Assembly: GCF_000146065.2 (NCBI RefSeq)
Contig: NC_020449.1
Location: 372,001-436,000, forward strand
DNA length: 64,000 nt
Direction: 5' to 3'
Source of the DNA: Candidatus Cloacimonas acidaminovorans str. Evry
GTDB lineage: Bacteria > Cloacimonadota > Cloacimonadia > Cloacimonadales > Cloacimonadaceae
The position numbers and the translations under genes were made by a program. This document shows positions 18,728-26,921 of the stretch, piece after piece. A model generated the notes under the pieces. The model was not told the DNA's origin. It was given only the letters and a program-made list of their open reading frames with translations, and did no database searches. Every line of letters starts with the position of its first letter. Within the stretch, counting starts at the first letter, position 1.

Positions 18728-19071
18728 TTTTTCTCCTCAAAAGTCCTTCACTATTAAAGATAAATCAAATAGACCAACTTGGCAATAAGATTTTAGAACC
18801 TCTCACAGATTACACAGATTACACAGATAGATTTTGAAGCAAGGATTTTAGGACATAAGGATTTGTGTCGTTCTAAATAAGTTTGCACTAAATCAAGGAA
18901 AGGAGATATTGAAAATAAGCTTTACGCCTGAAGTTAATTAGTTATGATATTTAGGGGCTGTAAACTATAACTTTTCTGTCTAATCACGCTGCATATAAAT
19001 GATCTCACAAGGTCTGAGATTGTTAACTTTATCATTTGCTAAAAACTATTATTTGCCATTATGAATCATAT
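18728..19071. other. Intergenic region with cacagatta tandem repeat
   Basis: Three 9-bp copies of cacagatta/g occur at 18804-18830. Degenerate relatives are near 2149-2177 and 6063-6112, in each case preceded by ctct. No gene is seen in the rest. The region should contain the hisS-like promoter at its left end, but I could not place it. Confidence 0.45.
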
Positions 19072-19851
19072 TTACACTTCTTCACCCGATAGTTCCAAAG
19101 ATATTTTATCTACCGTCTCTTTTACTTTTGTGATGTCCTCTATGTTATCTATGATAGGTAGAAGGTATGCTTCTCCGAAAACAACAAAACCATTTTTGAG
19201 ACGGATAAAATATTTTTGAAATGCTTTCAGTGAATTTTGGTAACCCTTTTTATCTTTTACCCTTGGGCTTTTAATCTTCTTTTCAAATTCTTCAATATTA
19301 AAAACTGCATAAGGTATTGTTACCAATGTTTTCTTTTTGCTGGCACTACGTGCTTCTTTTCTATTACTAATTTTAGCAACTTGAAATCCGATATTTCCAA
19401 CCTTAGCGTCAACCCCTCTGGCATCTAAAGCAGCATTACATTCCAGCGATAAAATCTTACCTTCTCTTGCACAAAGAAACTGAAATAAATAACAAAAATC
19501 CATTTGGGTGAGTACAGAGACCCAAGTTCTATACATTCTGGCTCTAAAACCTTTTTTGAACCAGCCGTTATTGTCCTTATCAAAATAATATTTCTTAAAT
19601 TGGTTAAGTACTTCTTTACTTGGAGAATTAGTATTAATCTCTTTCCAAAAGGTATCAAACCATTCTTCAAAATCCAGAAATTGTCTTTCTTCCCAGTAAT
19701 ATTTAAATATTGATGCCAGAGGCAGTATCTCTTTAGGCAGATCCTGTTCAACCCATTTAATTTCTTTTAATTCTTCGCGATATTTATCCAGGGGAATGGT
19801 TACAAGAAAATCACGATATCTCTTGAAATCTTCAATTATTCTATCACTCAC
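19072..19851 (-). CDS. TaqI-family type II restriction endonuclease
   Basis: The 259-residue protein closely follows TaqI endonuclease as I remember it. The shared blocks are KWVEQDLPKEILPL near residue 32, RARMYRTWVSVLTQMDFCY near 102, the catalytic region ALDARGVDA...GFQVAK (about 140-159) with its Asp and Lys, and KNGFVVFGEAYL near 220. TaqI cuts T^CGA. The start overlaps the methyltransferase stop by 8 bases, so methylase and nuclease are coupled. The scarcity of TCGA in this window supports the same specificity in vivo. The sequence looks intact. Confidence 0.9.
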   Translation of the reverse strand: MSDRIIEDFKRYRDFLVTIPLDKYREELKEIKWVEQDLPKEILPLASIFKYYWEERQFLDFEEWFDTFWKEINTNSPSKEVLNQFKKYYFDKDNNGWFKKGFRARMYRTWVSVLTQMDFCYLFQFLCAREGKILSLECNAALDARGVDAKVGNIGFQVAKISNRKEARSASKKKTLVTIPYAVFNIEEFEKKIKSPRVKDKKGYQNSLKAFQKYFIRLKNGFVVFGEAYLLPIIDNIEDITKVKETVDKISLELSGEEV

Positions 19852-21259
19852 AAAGGTTCTCCTTTTTAATAAGTTGTAAAGTATTTTTATCAGGTACGGG
19901 CAAATTCTTTAGCTGAGTAATACTAAGATGATAAGTAATTTCCCGGTAAGTGTCTTTTACATACTTTTTTATATAATCAGAATTTAAGTATGCAACTACT
20001 TCTTCTGTTTCCAAATCAAAATGGCAGTTAAATAAACTGTTCTCTCTTACAAGATGATAAACATCACCCATCCAGGGATAACATTTTTCATCAAAAGCAG
20101 CGGCAACTTTGCCATTTTCTCTAAAGCCCAAGCCCACTACAATATGAGGGTAGCCAAAATACATTCTGATTTTGTTTACATCTTGCTTTTTAACCCAGTA
20201 ACCAGTAAGATTGTTATAATTTATCATATTACATTTTAGATTTTTACCATTTAATAAAGGAAGATAATCATTTTCACCAGGTGCTTTTTCTTTCACTATT
20301 ATATTACTTCTTTTTATTTCAGGAGTTCTGGGTGAAATTCTAATATTGTAAATATCTCCTAACCTATATGGACACAAGCTTTCCAATGTCTGTGTATAAT
20401 CAGTGTCAAACTTAACAACTTCACCTTTCCAGTGAAAATTACTTTTTAGCGTCCTGATTTTATTATCTTGAAATTCTTTCAGTTCCAGCCGGGAGATGTA
20501 TTTATCGGACTTAATAAAATTCAACACTACCGATGAAACATCTGCTTCCGGTTTAAATATATCCGCCCCTAAATAGATTATTTCCGTCTTCCCGTTTTGA
20601 GCTAAAAATAATCGGAGTTTTTTGAATTCATCCAGAATCATAAAGGTTGGGGGAACAATAAATATCAATTGTCCGTTATCTTTAAGTAAGTTAATTGATT
20701 TTTCTATAAAAGCGCCATAAACATTATATTTCCCAAACCATGTTGCATAAAGTTTTTTATATTTCTCCTTGGTTGCAGGATTTGTTTTTATAGTGTAGTG
20801 TTCAGATAAACTGGGAATACCATAAGGCGGATTACCAATAATTAAATCAAAATATGACCGAGTTTGCCATAAAAGATAATCAGCCCTATTCAAATCAATA
20901 GCATTTGCTATGTTCAAGTTAGATAAATAATTGATGATCTCCTGATTTATTTCTACTCCAAAGAGTTTTGCCTGACTAAATAGTGAGGGTTTATTTCTCT
21001 TTATTCCTAATAAAAACTGTGCTAAACCACAAGCAGGTTCTAAAATCTTAATGCCTTCTTTTTCAACATAATTCGTATCATCAATCAGGTTAACCATTAA
21101 ATCAACAATCCATTCTGGCGTAAAAAACATTCCGGAATCTCGCTTTATATCCCTAAGATCGCTATTTACTATGGATTGATGAAGATTAAAGTCCATTAGC
21201 GTTTTATCTTGATTGACTAACAATTCATCTGACCTTTGCTCATCACCTATTTCTTTCAT
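19844..21259 (-). CDS. M.TaqI-like adenine-N6 DNA methyltransferase
   Basis: This gamma-class enzyme has the SAM-binding motif ILEPACGLAQFL (about residue 71) before the catalytic NPPYG (about 140). The C-terminal target-recognition region contains RTPEIKR, LPLLNGKNLK, PHIVVGLGF and AAAFDEKCYPW, matching the blocks of M.TaqI that read TCGA. It should methylate the adenine of TCGA and protect host DNA from the nuclease encoded next. It is first in the two-gene operon. At 471 residues it is longer than M.TaqI, mainly at the N-terminus; a later start cannot be excluded. Confidence 0.9.
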   Translation of the reverse strand: MKEIGDEQRSDELLVNQDKTLMDFNLHQSIVNSDLRDIKRDSGMFFTPEWIVDLMVNLIDDTNYVEKEGIKILEPACGLAQFLLGIKRNKPSLFSQAKLFGVEINQEIINYLSNLNIANAIDLNRADYLLWQTRSYFDLIIGNPPYGIPSLSEHYTIKTNPATKEKYKKLYATWFGKYNVYGAFIEKSINLLKDNGQLIFIVPPTFMILDEFKKLRLFLAQNGKTEIIYLGADIFKPEADVSSVVLNFIKSDKYISRLELKEFQDNKIRTLKSNFHWKGEVVKFDTDYTQTLESLCPYRLGDIYNIRISPRTPEIKRSNIIVKEKAPGENDYLPLLNGKNLKCNMINYNNLTGYWVKKQDVNKIRMYFGYPHIVVGLGFRENGKVAAAFDEKCYPWMGDVYHLVRENSLFNCHFDLETEEVVAYLNSDYIKKYVKDTYREITYHLSITQLKNLPVPDKNTLQLIKKENLCE

Positions 21260-21649
21260 CGTCTTAATTCTCTTCCAGTCCTAAACCTGATGAGTCCTAA
21301 ATGTTGGTGTCCCTTCCAAATAATAGTTTCTCAGGTTGTTCAAGGACATTTTATTGTCAGTGTTTCTCACAATCAATATAAATATATACATATAATCCTT
21401 ATTTTAATCTTGTTAATTCAAGTCAAGTTCTTTTTCATAAAACTTGCATCCCCCCAAAATTATTTTGGCTGCTTTCGGCAATATCTTAATTAACTTATAT
21501 AAATTATGGGAAAATATATGTCATTTCGGCTTTTATCAAATTACTAAGGAGGTGTCCGGTTATTTTACTCCTATAGTAAATAACAACATATATATAAAGG
21601 AAAATGACCTGATTCTAAACAATTTATCCTATCTGTTATAAAAATGGGG
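21260..21649. other. AT-rich intergenic region
   Basis: This divergent gap between the methylase and ridA shows no convincing gene or known repeat. It is noticeably AT-rich, like the restriction-modification genes. Confidence 0.3.
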
Positions 21650-21703
21650 AAAACTGAGTTTCAGTTTTATCGGACTTGACAGATAGCAATGAAATTATAA
21701 TAT
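21650..21703 (+). promoter_or_regulatory. ridA promoter with upstream palindrome
   Basis: TTGACA at 21676-21681 has a -10-like sequence in the stretch tataatat at 21696-21703; the best-spaced hexamer is TAATAT (16-base spacer). Just upstream, AAAACTGA-gtt-TCAGTTTT (21650-21668) is a perfect 8-bp palindrome, a possible operator or terminator stem. Confidence 0.45.
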
Positions 21704-21728
21704 AGTAAAAAAATGTAAGGAGCATAAA

Positions 21729-22100
21729 ATGCAATCAGTTATGACGCATCGTGCCCCGGCTGCGATAGGGCCCTATTCGCAAGCCATTCTTATGAATAAC
21801 ATTCTATTTGTTAGCGGCCAATTAGGAATTGATCCTGGCACTTCTCTTATACCGGAAAGTTTTGAGGAGCAGGCAAATTTGGTATTCAATAACATTAAAG
21901 CCATTTTGGATGCAGCAGGAATGGGTTTGTCAAATATCGTTAAAGTTAGTGTATTTTTAAAGGATTTGGATGATTTTACCCTGCTGAATGAAATTTATAC
22001 GCGTTATTTCAGCGCACCTTATCCTGCCAGAGAAGTTGTCCAGGTTTCGCGCCTGCCCAAAAATGGCAAAATTGAGATTTCCGTAATTGCGATGAGATAA
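21729..22100 (+). CDS. ridA: RidA-family enamine/imine deaminase
   Basis: The 123-residue protein has the RidA fold signatures IGPYSQA, LFVSGQLG, NIVKVSVFLKDLDDF and AREVVQVSRLPKNGKIEI. The Arg in PAREVVQV is the conserved substrate-binding residue. RidA hydrolyses reactive 2-aminoacrylate-type enamines to keto acids, protecting PLP enzymes. The ribosome site taaggag precedes the ATG. It leads an operon with the corrinoid adenosyltransferase and gpmA. Confidence 0.93.
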   Translation: MQSVMTHRAPAAIGPYSQAILMNNILFVSGQLGIDPGTSLIPESFEEQANLVFNNIKAILDAAGMGLSNIVKVSVFLKDLDDFTLLNEIYTRYFSAPYPAREVVQVSRLPKNGKIEISVIAMR

Positions 22101-22104
22101 CCTG

Positions 22105-22608
22105 ATGAGTATAATTACCAAAAGTGGAGATGACGGAAAAACATCTCTATATTCCGGTGAAAGGGTCTATAAAGATGACCTGCGGGTAGAGGCATACGGC
22201 ACTTTAGATGAACTAAATGCCTGGATTGGTGAATGCAGAAATCATTTAGCTAATCCTGTAGATAAAGAAAACCTTCTGGAAATTCAAAAGAATCTGTTTC
22301 GCTGTATGGGACAATTGGCAACTAAAAAAGGAACTTTTGCAAAAGCGATTACGCAAAAGGATGTGGATAATATTACGGAGCTTGTTTATTCTCTGGAAAA
22401 AAACCTGCACTTAAAGGGTTTTATTATTCCCGGCGGAAATCCTGTTTCTGCCAAGCTAGATATCTGCAGAACCGTTGCCAGAAGAGCCGAAAGAAAAATA
22501 ATAGCCCTTTCCCGTAAGGAAAATATTGCTCCAGAACTGCTTAGTTATGTAAACCGACTCTCGGATTTCTTATTTGTTCTGGCAAGAAAAGAGGAAAACA
22601 AAACTTAA
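22105..22608 (+). CDS. PduO-type corrinoid adenosyltransferase
   Basis: It transfers the adenosyl group of ATP to cob(I)alamin. The 167-residue protein has the P-loop-like N-terminal motif [14 protein letters not shown], the [14 protein letters not shown] motif and the C-terminal [10 protein letters not shown]...[14 protein letters not shown] typical of the PduO/MMAB family. It starts 4 bases after ridA. A B12-dependent metabolism is implied, although no B12 enzyme is in the window. Confidence 0.93.
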   Translation: MSIITKSGDDGKTSLYSGERVYKDDLRVEAYGTLDELNAWIGECRNHLANPVDKENLLEIQKNLFRCMGQLATKKGTFAKAITQKDVDNITELVYSLEKNLHLKGFIIPGGNPVSAKLDICRTVARRAERKIIALSRKENIAPELLSYVNRLSDFLFVLARKEENKT

Positions 22609-22621
22609 AAAGGAGTTAGTT

Positions 22622-23371
22622 ATGTATAAAATAGTATTACTGCGTCACGGTGAAAGCACTTGGAACAAAGAAAATCTGTTCACGGGCTGGACAGATGTTG
22701 ACCTTTCCGAAAAGGGTATAGTTGAAGCACATAATGCAGGTAAACGACTGAAGGAAGAAGGTTTTGTTTTTGAAGAAACCTGGACTTCCGTATTGAAAAG
22801 AGCTATCAGGACTTTGTGGATCGTTTTGGATGAAATGGATTTGATGTATATTCCTGTTCATCATGATTGGCGACTTAATGAACGTCACTATGGCGCTTTG
22901 CAAGGTTTGAACAAAGCTGAAACGGCTGCTAAATATGGAGAAGAACAAGTTTTACTTTGGCGTAGAAGTTATGATACACCTCCACCACCTTTGGAAAAAA
23001 GTGATCCTCGTTATCCGGGATTTGATCCCCGATATGCAAATTTAAGGGAAGATCAACTTCCTCTTTGTGAATCGCTGAAAGATACCGTTAAAAGAACAAT
23101 GCCTTTCTGGAATGAAATAATTATGCCTCGTTTAGCTGCAGGCAGAAAAATGATTGTTTCTGCACACGGTAATAGTTTACGCGCTATAGTAAAAAGTTTA
23201 AGTAAAATCAGCGATGCTGATATTGTTGGTCTTAATATTCCTACCGGCATACCACTAATCTACGAATTTGATGATAATTTACAACCGGTAAAAAATTATT
23301 ATCTGGCAGATAAAGCAGAACTGGAATCTGCTCAACAGGCAGTTGCCAATCAGGGTAAGGCAAAAACCTGA
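22622..23371 (+). CDS. gpmA: 2,3-bisphosphoglycerate-dependent phosphoglycerate mutase
   Basis: It interconverts 3- and 2-phosphoglycerate in glycolysis and gluconeogenesis. The catalytic phospho-His is in [18 protein letters not shown] at the N-terminus, and the second His is in SAHGNSLRA. The 249-residue length is standard. The ATG at 22622 has AAGGAG seven bases upstream; the frame runs back to 22574, but that would overlap the adenosyltransferase without reason. It converges with purE with only 4 bases between stops. Confidence 0.95.
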   Translation: MYKIVLLRHGESTWNKENLFTGWTDVDLSEKGIVEAHNAGKRLKEEGFVFEETWTSVLKRAIRTLWIVLDEMDLMYIPVHHDWRLNERHYGALQGLNKAETAAKYGEEQVLLWRRSYDTPPPPLEKSDPRYPGFDPRYANLREDQLPLCESLKDTVKRTMPFWNEIIMPRLAAGRKMIVSAHGNSLRAIVKSLSKISDADIVGLNIPTGIPLIYEFDDNLQPVKNYYLADKAELESAQQAVANQGKAKT

Positions 23372-23375
23372 ATCT

Positions 23376-23828
23376 TTAGCCCTCCAGTCCTTTTTTATAG
23401 GCAGAAAATTTCTTTTCCAGGTCTTTGTCTTTCAAAGCTAATATCTGGATAGCATACAGAGCTGCATTTTTAGCTCCGTTTATTGCCATGCAAGCAACGG
23501 GAACTCCTGAAGGCATTTGGACAATGGAAAAGAGAGCATCCAATCCATTTAAGGCACCTGAGGCAAGAGGAATACCAATTACAGGCAAAGTTGTATGAGC
23601 GGCAATAAACCCTGGTAAATGAGCAGATAAACCGGCTCCGGCAATAATTATTTCTATTCCTTCCGCTTTGGCATTTTGAGCAAGGGCAATTGTTTTTTCA
23701 GGATTGCGGTGAGCAGAAGAAATATGCAGGTCGTAAGAGACCTCAAACTCCTCCAGTATTTCCCTGGCAGGAGTAATTTTCTCCAAATCGCTTTTACTGC
23801 CTATAATAATCCTGACTTGGGGATGCAT
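23376..23828 (-). CDS. purE: N5-carboxyaminoimidazole ribonucleotide mutase
   Basis: It rearranges N5-CAIR to CAIR in purine synthesis. The 150-residue protein has the motifs GSKSDLEK, SAHRNPE with the catalytic His, IAGAGLSAHLPG and MPSGVPVACMAINGAKNAALYA. No purK is next to it. It starts 3 bases after the HTH-EIIA gene on the same strand, so the two are likely co-transcribed. purF lies separately at 47.7-49.1 kb. Confidence 0.95.
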   Translation of the reverse strand: MHPQVRIIIGSKSDLEKITPAREILEEFEVSYDLHISSAHRNPEKTIALAQNAKAEGIEIIIAGAGLSAHLPGFIAAHTTLPVIGIPLASGALNGLDALFSIVQMPSGVPVACMAINGAKNAALYAIQILALKDKDLEKKFSAYKKGLEG

Positions 23829-23831
23829 TGT

Positions 23832-24500
23832 TTAAGTTTGTTCGGGAATTACGGTAAGAAGTTGGTGAATTTCTTGGGCATCCTTTGCTTCAGTTAAACC
23901 CTTTAAAATATCCTGATTCATAACTAAGCGGGAAATGTAAGAAAGCGAAAAAAGGTGCTGTTTATCATTATGCAAAAGAAGCATAAAGAAAATATTCACC
24001 GGTTTGTTATCAGGAGCATCAAAATCTACAGGTTCGGAAGAACGACCAAACAAAATGCTGGGAGCTTTAATTTTAGAAGGATGCAAATGACGCGGATGAA
24101 GCAAGGCAACTCCATTACCAATGGCTGTAGAAACCAATTCTTCACGAGCTACTACAACTTCATAAAGCCAGCGTGCATCGCGCACAAGTTTCAGCTCTTT
24201 CGCCTTTTCACTTAAGATTCGGATAGCATCATATTTGTTTTCTGCCGTAAAATCCAGGAAAATGTTTTCGGGACGCATATATTCTTCAAAATGACAGATA
24301 ACCCGCTTTAAAGCGAGCATTTTTTCTTCTGTCTCATTCAAATTTTCCAGCCACTCATTTAAGGAATCTTCGTCTATTTTAACATTTTTTCCTACGAGCT
24401 TACTTTCAAAAACATTCGTAGCGATCATTTCCTGAATGACTCGTTCCGAAACCTTTAACTTCTTGGCAGCTTCAGCTTTAGAGATAAATTTTTTCGCCAT
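23832..24500 (-). CDS. Excisionase-type HTH fused to PTS EIIA-like domain
   Basis: Residues 1-50 form a helix-turn-helix of the excisionase/MerR kind (KAEAAKKLKVSERVIQEMI...DSLNEWLE). From about residue 75 to the end is an EIIA type-2 domain with IGNGVALLHPRHLHP, where the phospho-acceptor-type His is kept although the usual Pro before it is Leu. Such fusions may link DNA binding to phosphorylation by a nitrogen-type PTS; this is inference. The start has an AAGGAG site. It is the second EIIA-like protein in the window, besides the EIIA-CBS at the left end. Confidence 0.8.
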   Translation of the reverse strand: MAKKFISKAEAAKKLKVSERVIQEMIATNVFESKLVGKNVKIDEDSLNEWLENLNETEEKMLALKRVICHFEEYMRPENIFLDFTAENKYDAIRILSEKAKELKLVRDARWLYEVVVAREELVSTAIGNGVALLHPRHLHPSKIKAPSILFGRSSEPVDFDAPDNKPVNIFFMLLLHNDKQHLFSLSYISRLVMNQDILKGLTEAKDAQEIHQLLTVIPEQT

Positions 24501-24595
24501 AAAAGAACTCCTTTTTTAGGTTTTATCATTATTTTATATCTGCTTTGGCAAGGTTTAGCTTGACAATAATATAAGCATTTTTTGAAGATGGAATA

Positions 24596-25096
24596 ATGGT
24601 CAAGAAATTTATTTATGCGATTCTGCTTTTGGTTATCTTAAGCAGTTGTCATTATTCGGTTTATTCCAATGCTTACCCGCATTTGCGGAAAATTAGAATT
24701 CTGGCTTTTGAAAATAGAACCAGCGAATACGGGTTGGGGGATAAACTGCTTAATTATTTGAACCGGGAAATCAGGGAAGACGGAAGGTTGAAACTGGTGA
24801 CAGAAGACCCCGATTGCACTCTGGAAGGAGCTATTTTAAGTTTTTCCGAAAATGTTTACAGTTACGATACAGCTAATCAAGTTCAGGATTATCAGGTAAA
24901 AATGGTCGTTTCTGTTACCTTTACCGATTTAATCAATAATACAGTGCTTTACCAAAACAGCGGTTTGACTGTAACGGAACTTTATGCAGTTGCCGAAGGA
25001 GGCACTGCCAAATTTAAAACTAAAGAGGAAGCAGTTGAAGAGCTCATCTCCAAACTCTATAAAACCATCCTCCAAAACAGTATTGAGGGCTGGTAA
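24596..25096 (+). CDS. lptE: LptE-like LPS-assembly lipoprotein
   Basis: The 166-residue protein has a lipoprotein signal peptide with lipobox LSSC (Cys 18). The mature region (IRILAFENRTSEYGLGDKLLNYLNREIREDGRLKLV...DCTLEGAI) matches the LptE/RlpB pattern. LptE plugs the LptD barrel and is needed for LPS delivery to the outer surface. It starts a run of envelope-related genes. A TTGACA occurs at 24560 but lacks a convincing -10 at the right distance. Confidence 0.8.
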   Translation: MVKKFIYAILLLVILSSCHYSVYSNAYPHLRKIRILAFENRTSEYGLGDKLLNYLNREIREDGRLKLVTEDPDCTLEGAILSFSENVYSYDTANQVQDYQVKMVVSVTFTDLINNTVLYQNSGLTVTELYAVAEGGTAKFKTKEEAVEELISKLYKTILQNSIEGW

Positions 25097-25823
25097 AACC
25101 CTTCGTCTGAACCGTTATTTAGCTGATTGCGGTTTAGGCAGCAGAAGAAAAGTAGAAGAATTCATAACTACTGGTAGAATTGCAGTAAACGGTAATTTAG
25201 TGCAAGACCTTTCCCGACAGATTATTCCCGGCAAAGATAAAGTTACTTTAGATGGAAAACCGATTCAACCCGCCAAAGAAAAGTTTTACCTAATTCTTAA
25301 TAAACCGCGTGGTTATGTTGTTTCCCAAAATGATGAGCTGGGTAGAAAAACGGTTTATTCTCTTTTACCGCCAAAAGGAAAACAACTTGCTTACGCTGGA
25401 CGCCTGGATAAAGAAAGTGAAGGGCTGTTGTTTTTTACTAATGACACGGCTTTAATAAATCTATTAACTCATCCCAAAAACAAAGTGGAAAAGGTTTATC
25501 GCGTAGATATCAACCGTCCCCTGAATAATATGGAACTGAATATGTTGCGTAAAGGTGTGGAAATTGAAGGGGGAAAAACTCTGCCTGCAGGTATTTTTGT
25601 AAAGTCCAAAAACGCAAACGGGATGACCTTAAAAATAGTTATTACCGAAGGCAGAAAAAGACAAATCCGCCAAATGATAGAAGCAGTTGGAGCAAAGGTT
25701 ACATATTTAAAACGCTTACAGTTCGGTCCCTTAAAACTGAAAGACCTACCTGTTGGCAGATGGCGTCTATTAGAGCCCGGTGAAGTGAAAGCACTGTTAT
25801 CTTTAAAGAAGGAAAAAATATAG
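25083..25823 (+). CDS. rluB: RsuA/RluB-family rRNA pseudouridine synthase
   Basis: An S4 RNA-binding domain (RLNRYLADCGLGSRRKVEEFI) is followed by the synthase domain with KPRGYVVS, the catalytic Asp motif AGRLDKESEGLLFFTND, and ITEGRKRQIRQM. These fit enzymes that modify 23S rRNA (RluB) or 16S rRNA (RsuA). The frame opens at 24984 inside lptE, but the S4 domain begins at about 25100. I place the start at TTG 25083, giving 246 residues and a 14-base overlap with lptE. ychF starts directly after its stop. Confidence 0.85.
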   Translation: MRAGKTLRLNRYLADCGLGSRRKVEEFITTGRIAVNGNLVQDLSRQIIPGKDKVTLDGKPIQPAKEKFYLILNKPRGYVVSQNDELGRKTVYSLLPPKGKQLAYAGRLDKESEGLLFFTNDTALINLLTHPKNKVEKVYRVDINRPLNNMELNMLRKGVEIEGGKTLPAGIFVKSKNANGMTLKIVITEGRKRQIRQMIEAVGAKVTYLKRLQFGPLKLKDLPVGRWRLLEPGEVKALLSLKKEKI

Positions 25824-26900
25824 ATGAAAGCAGGAATTATCGGTCTGCCTAAAACAGGCAAAACAACTATTTTCAATGCATTAACCAGAGGTGAACAGAG
25901 CACGGATAAATATGCTCCACCCTCTTTGGAAGCCAATATTGGTGTTGTGCAAGTTGCAGATGAGCGTATTGATAAGCTTTCGGAGCTTTACAAACCTAAA
26001 AAGACAATATATGCCACAATTGAATTTCACGATTATCCCGGTATTTTTTATAAAGAGAGCGAGGTATCTGAAAATGCTTTGCTTGCAGATATTAAAAATG
26101 CAGAGGCATTTATCTTAGTTCTGCGTGGCTTTAGGGATGAAGAACTGGAGGGTCTTTTTCCTTTAGGCACCCCGATAGAACAATTTCAACACTTTCAGGA
26201 AGAAATGTTGCTATATGATTTGATTATGGCAGAAAAGCGTCTGGAAAAAATTGAACTGGGTTATAAAAGAGGAGTTAAAACCCCAGCTGTGCAAATTGAA
26301 GAAAAGGCATTACTCAAGATCAGGGACTTTCTTCAGAATAATAACCCCTTAATAAATTTGGAACTTAATCCGGAAGAAGAGAAGGCAATACGTGGTTTTC
26401 AATTCTTTTCTGCCAAGCCAATGTTGATTTTGATTAACTGCAACGAGGATAATATTAATGCTTGGGATGAGACCTTAAAAACATTTACCGAAAAGGGTTA
26501 TTATGCCTATACCATTGCCGGAAAGTTTGAAGAAGAGCTTAGTAAACTGGAAAATGAAGAAGCACAAATGTTTATGGAAGATATGGGGATTAGTGAATCC
26601 ATTCGTGATCGCTTAACACATTGGACTTATCAGCTGATGGGTTATATCAGTTTTTTCACTGTTGGTCCTGATGAAGTTCGTGCCTGGACAATAGAAAAAG
26701 GTGCTAATGCTGTAACTGCTGCAGGGAAAATTCATAGTGACCTGGCGCGTGGTTTTATTCGTGCAGAGTGTTTTCAGTATGATGATCTTATAACTTATGG
26801 CAGTGAAAAGGCGCTTAAAGAAAAAGGACTTTTCCGCTTGGAAGGAAAGGATTATATTGTTAAGGATGGAGATATTCTTTCCATCCGTTTTAATGTATAA
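25824..26900 (+). CDS. ychF: YchF-type OBG-family ATPase
   Basis: This ribosome-associated P-loop NTPase has the G1 motif GLPKTGKTTIFNALT (the more common form is GLPNVGKST) and a DYPG G3-like motif. The C-terminal TGS-like domain reads FFTVGPDEVRAWTIEKGANAV...HSDLARGFIRAE, a hallmark of YchF. Family members prefer ATP over GTP and are tied to stress responses. The ATG follows the rluB stop with no gap. The second half is somewhat divergent. Confidence 0.9.
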   Translation: MKAGIIGLPKTGKTTIFNALTRGEQSTDKYAPPSLEANIGVVQVADERIDKLSELYKPKKTIYATIEFHDYPGIFYKESEVSENALLADIKNAEAFILVLRGFRDEELEGLFPLGTPIEQFQHFQEEMLLYDLIMAEKRLEKIELGYKRGVKTPAVQIEEKALLKIRDFLQNNNPLINLELNPEEEKAIRGFQFFSAKPMLILINCNEDNINAWDETLKTFTEKGYYAYTIAGKFEEELSKLENEEAQMFMEDMGISESIRDRLTHWTYQLMGYISFFTVGPDEVRAWTIEKGANAVTAAGKIHSDLARGFIRAECFQYDDLITYGSEKALKEKGLFRLEGKDYIVKDGDILSIRFNV

Positions 26901-26921
26901 AAAATCTGGGAGCAGATAACA

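Noticed and set aside
24560-24595. lptE promoter from TTGACA at 24560
   Set aside because: Only 30 bases to the start and no -10-like hexamer at a workable distance.
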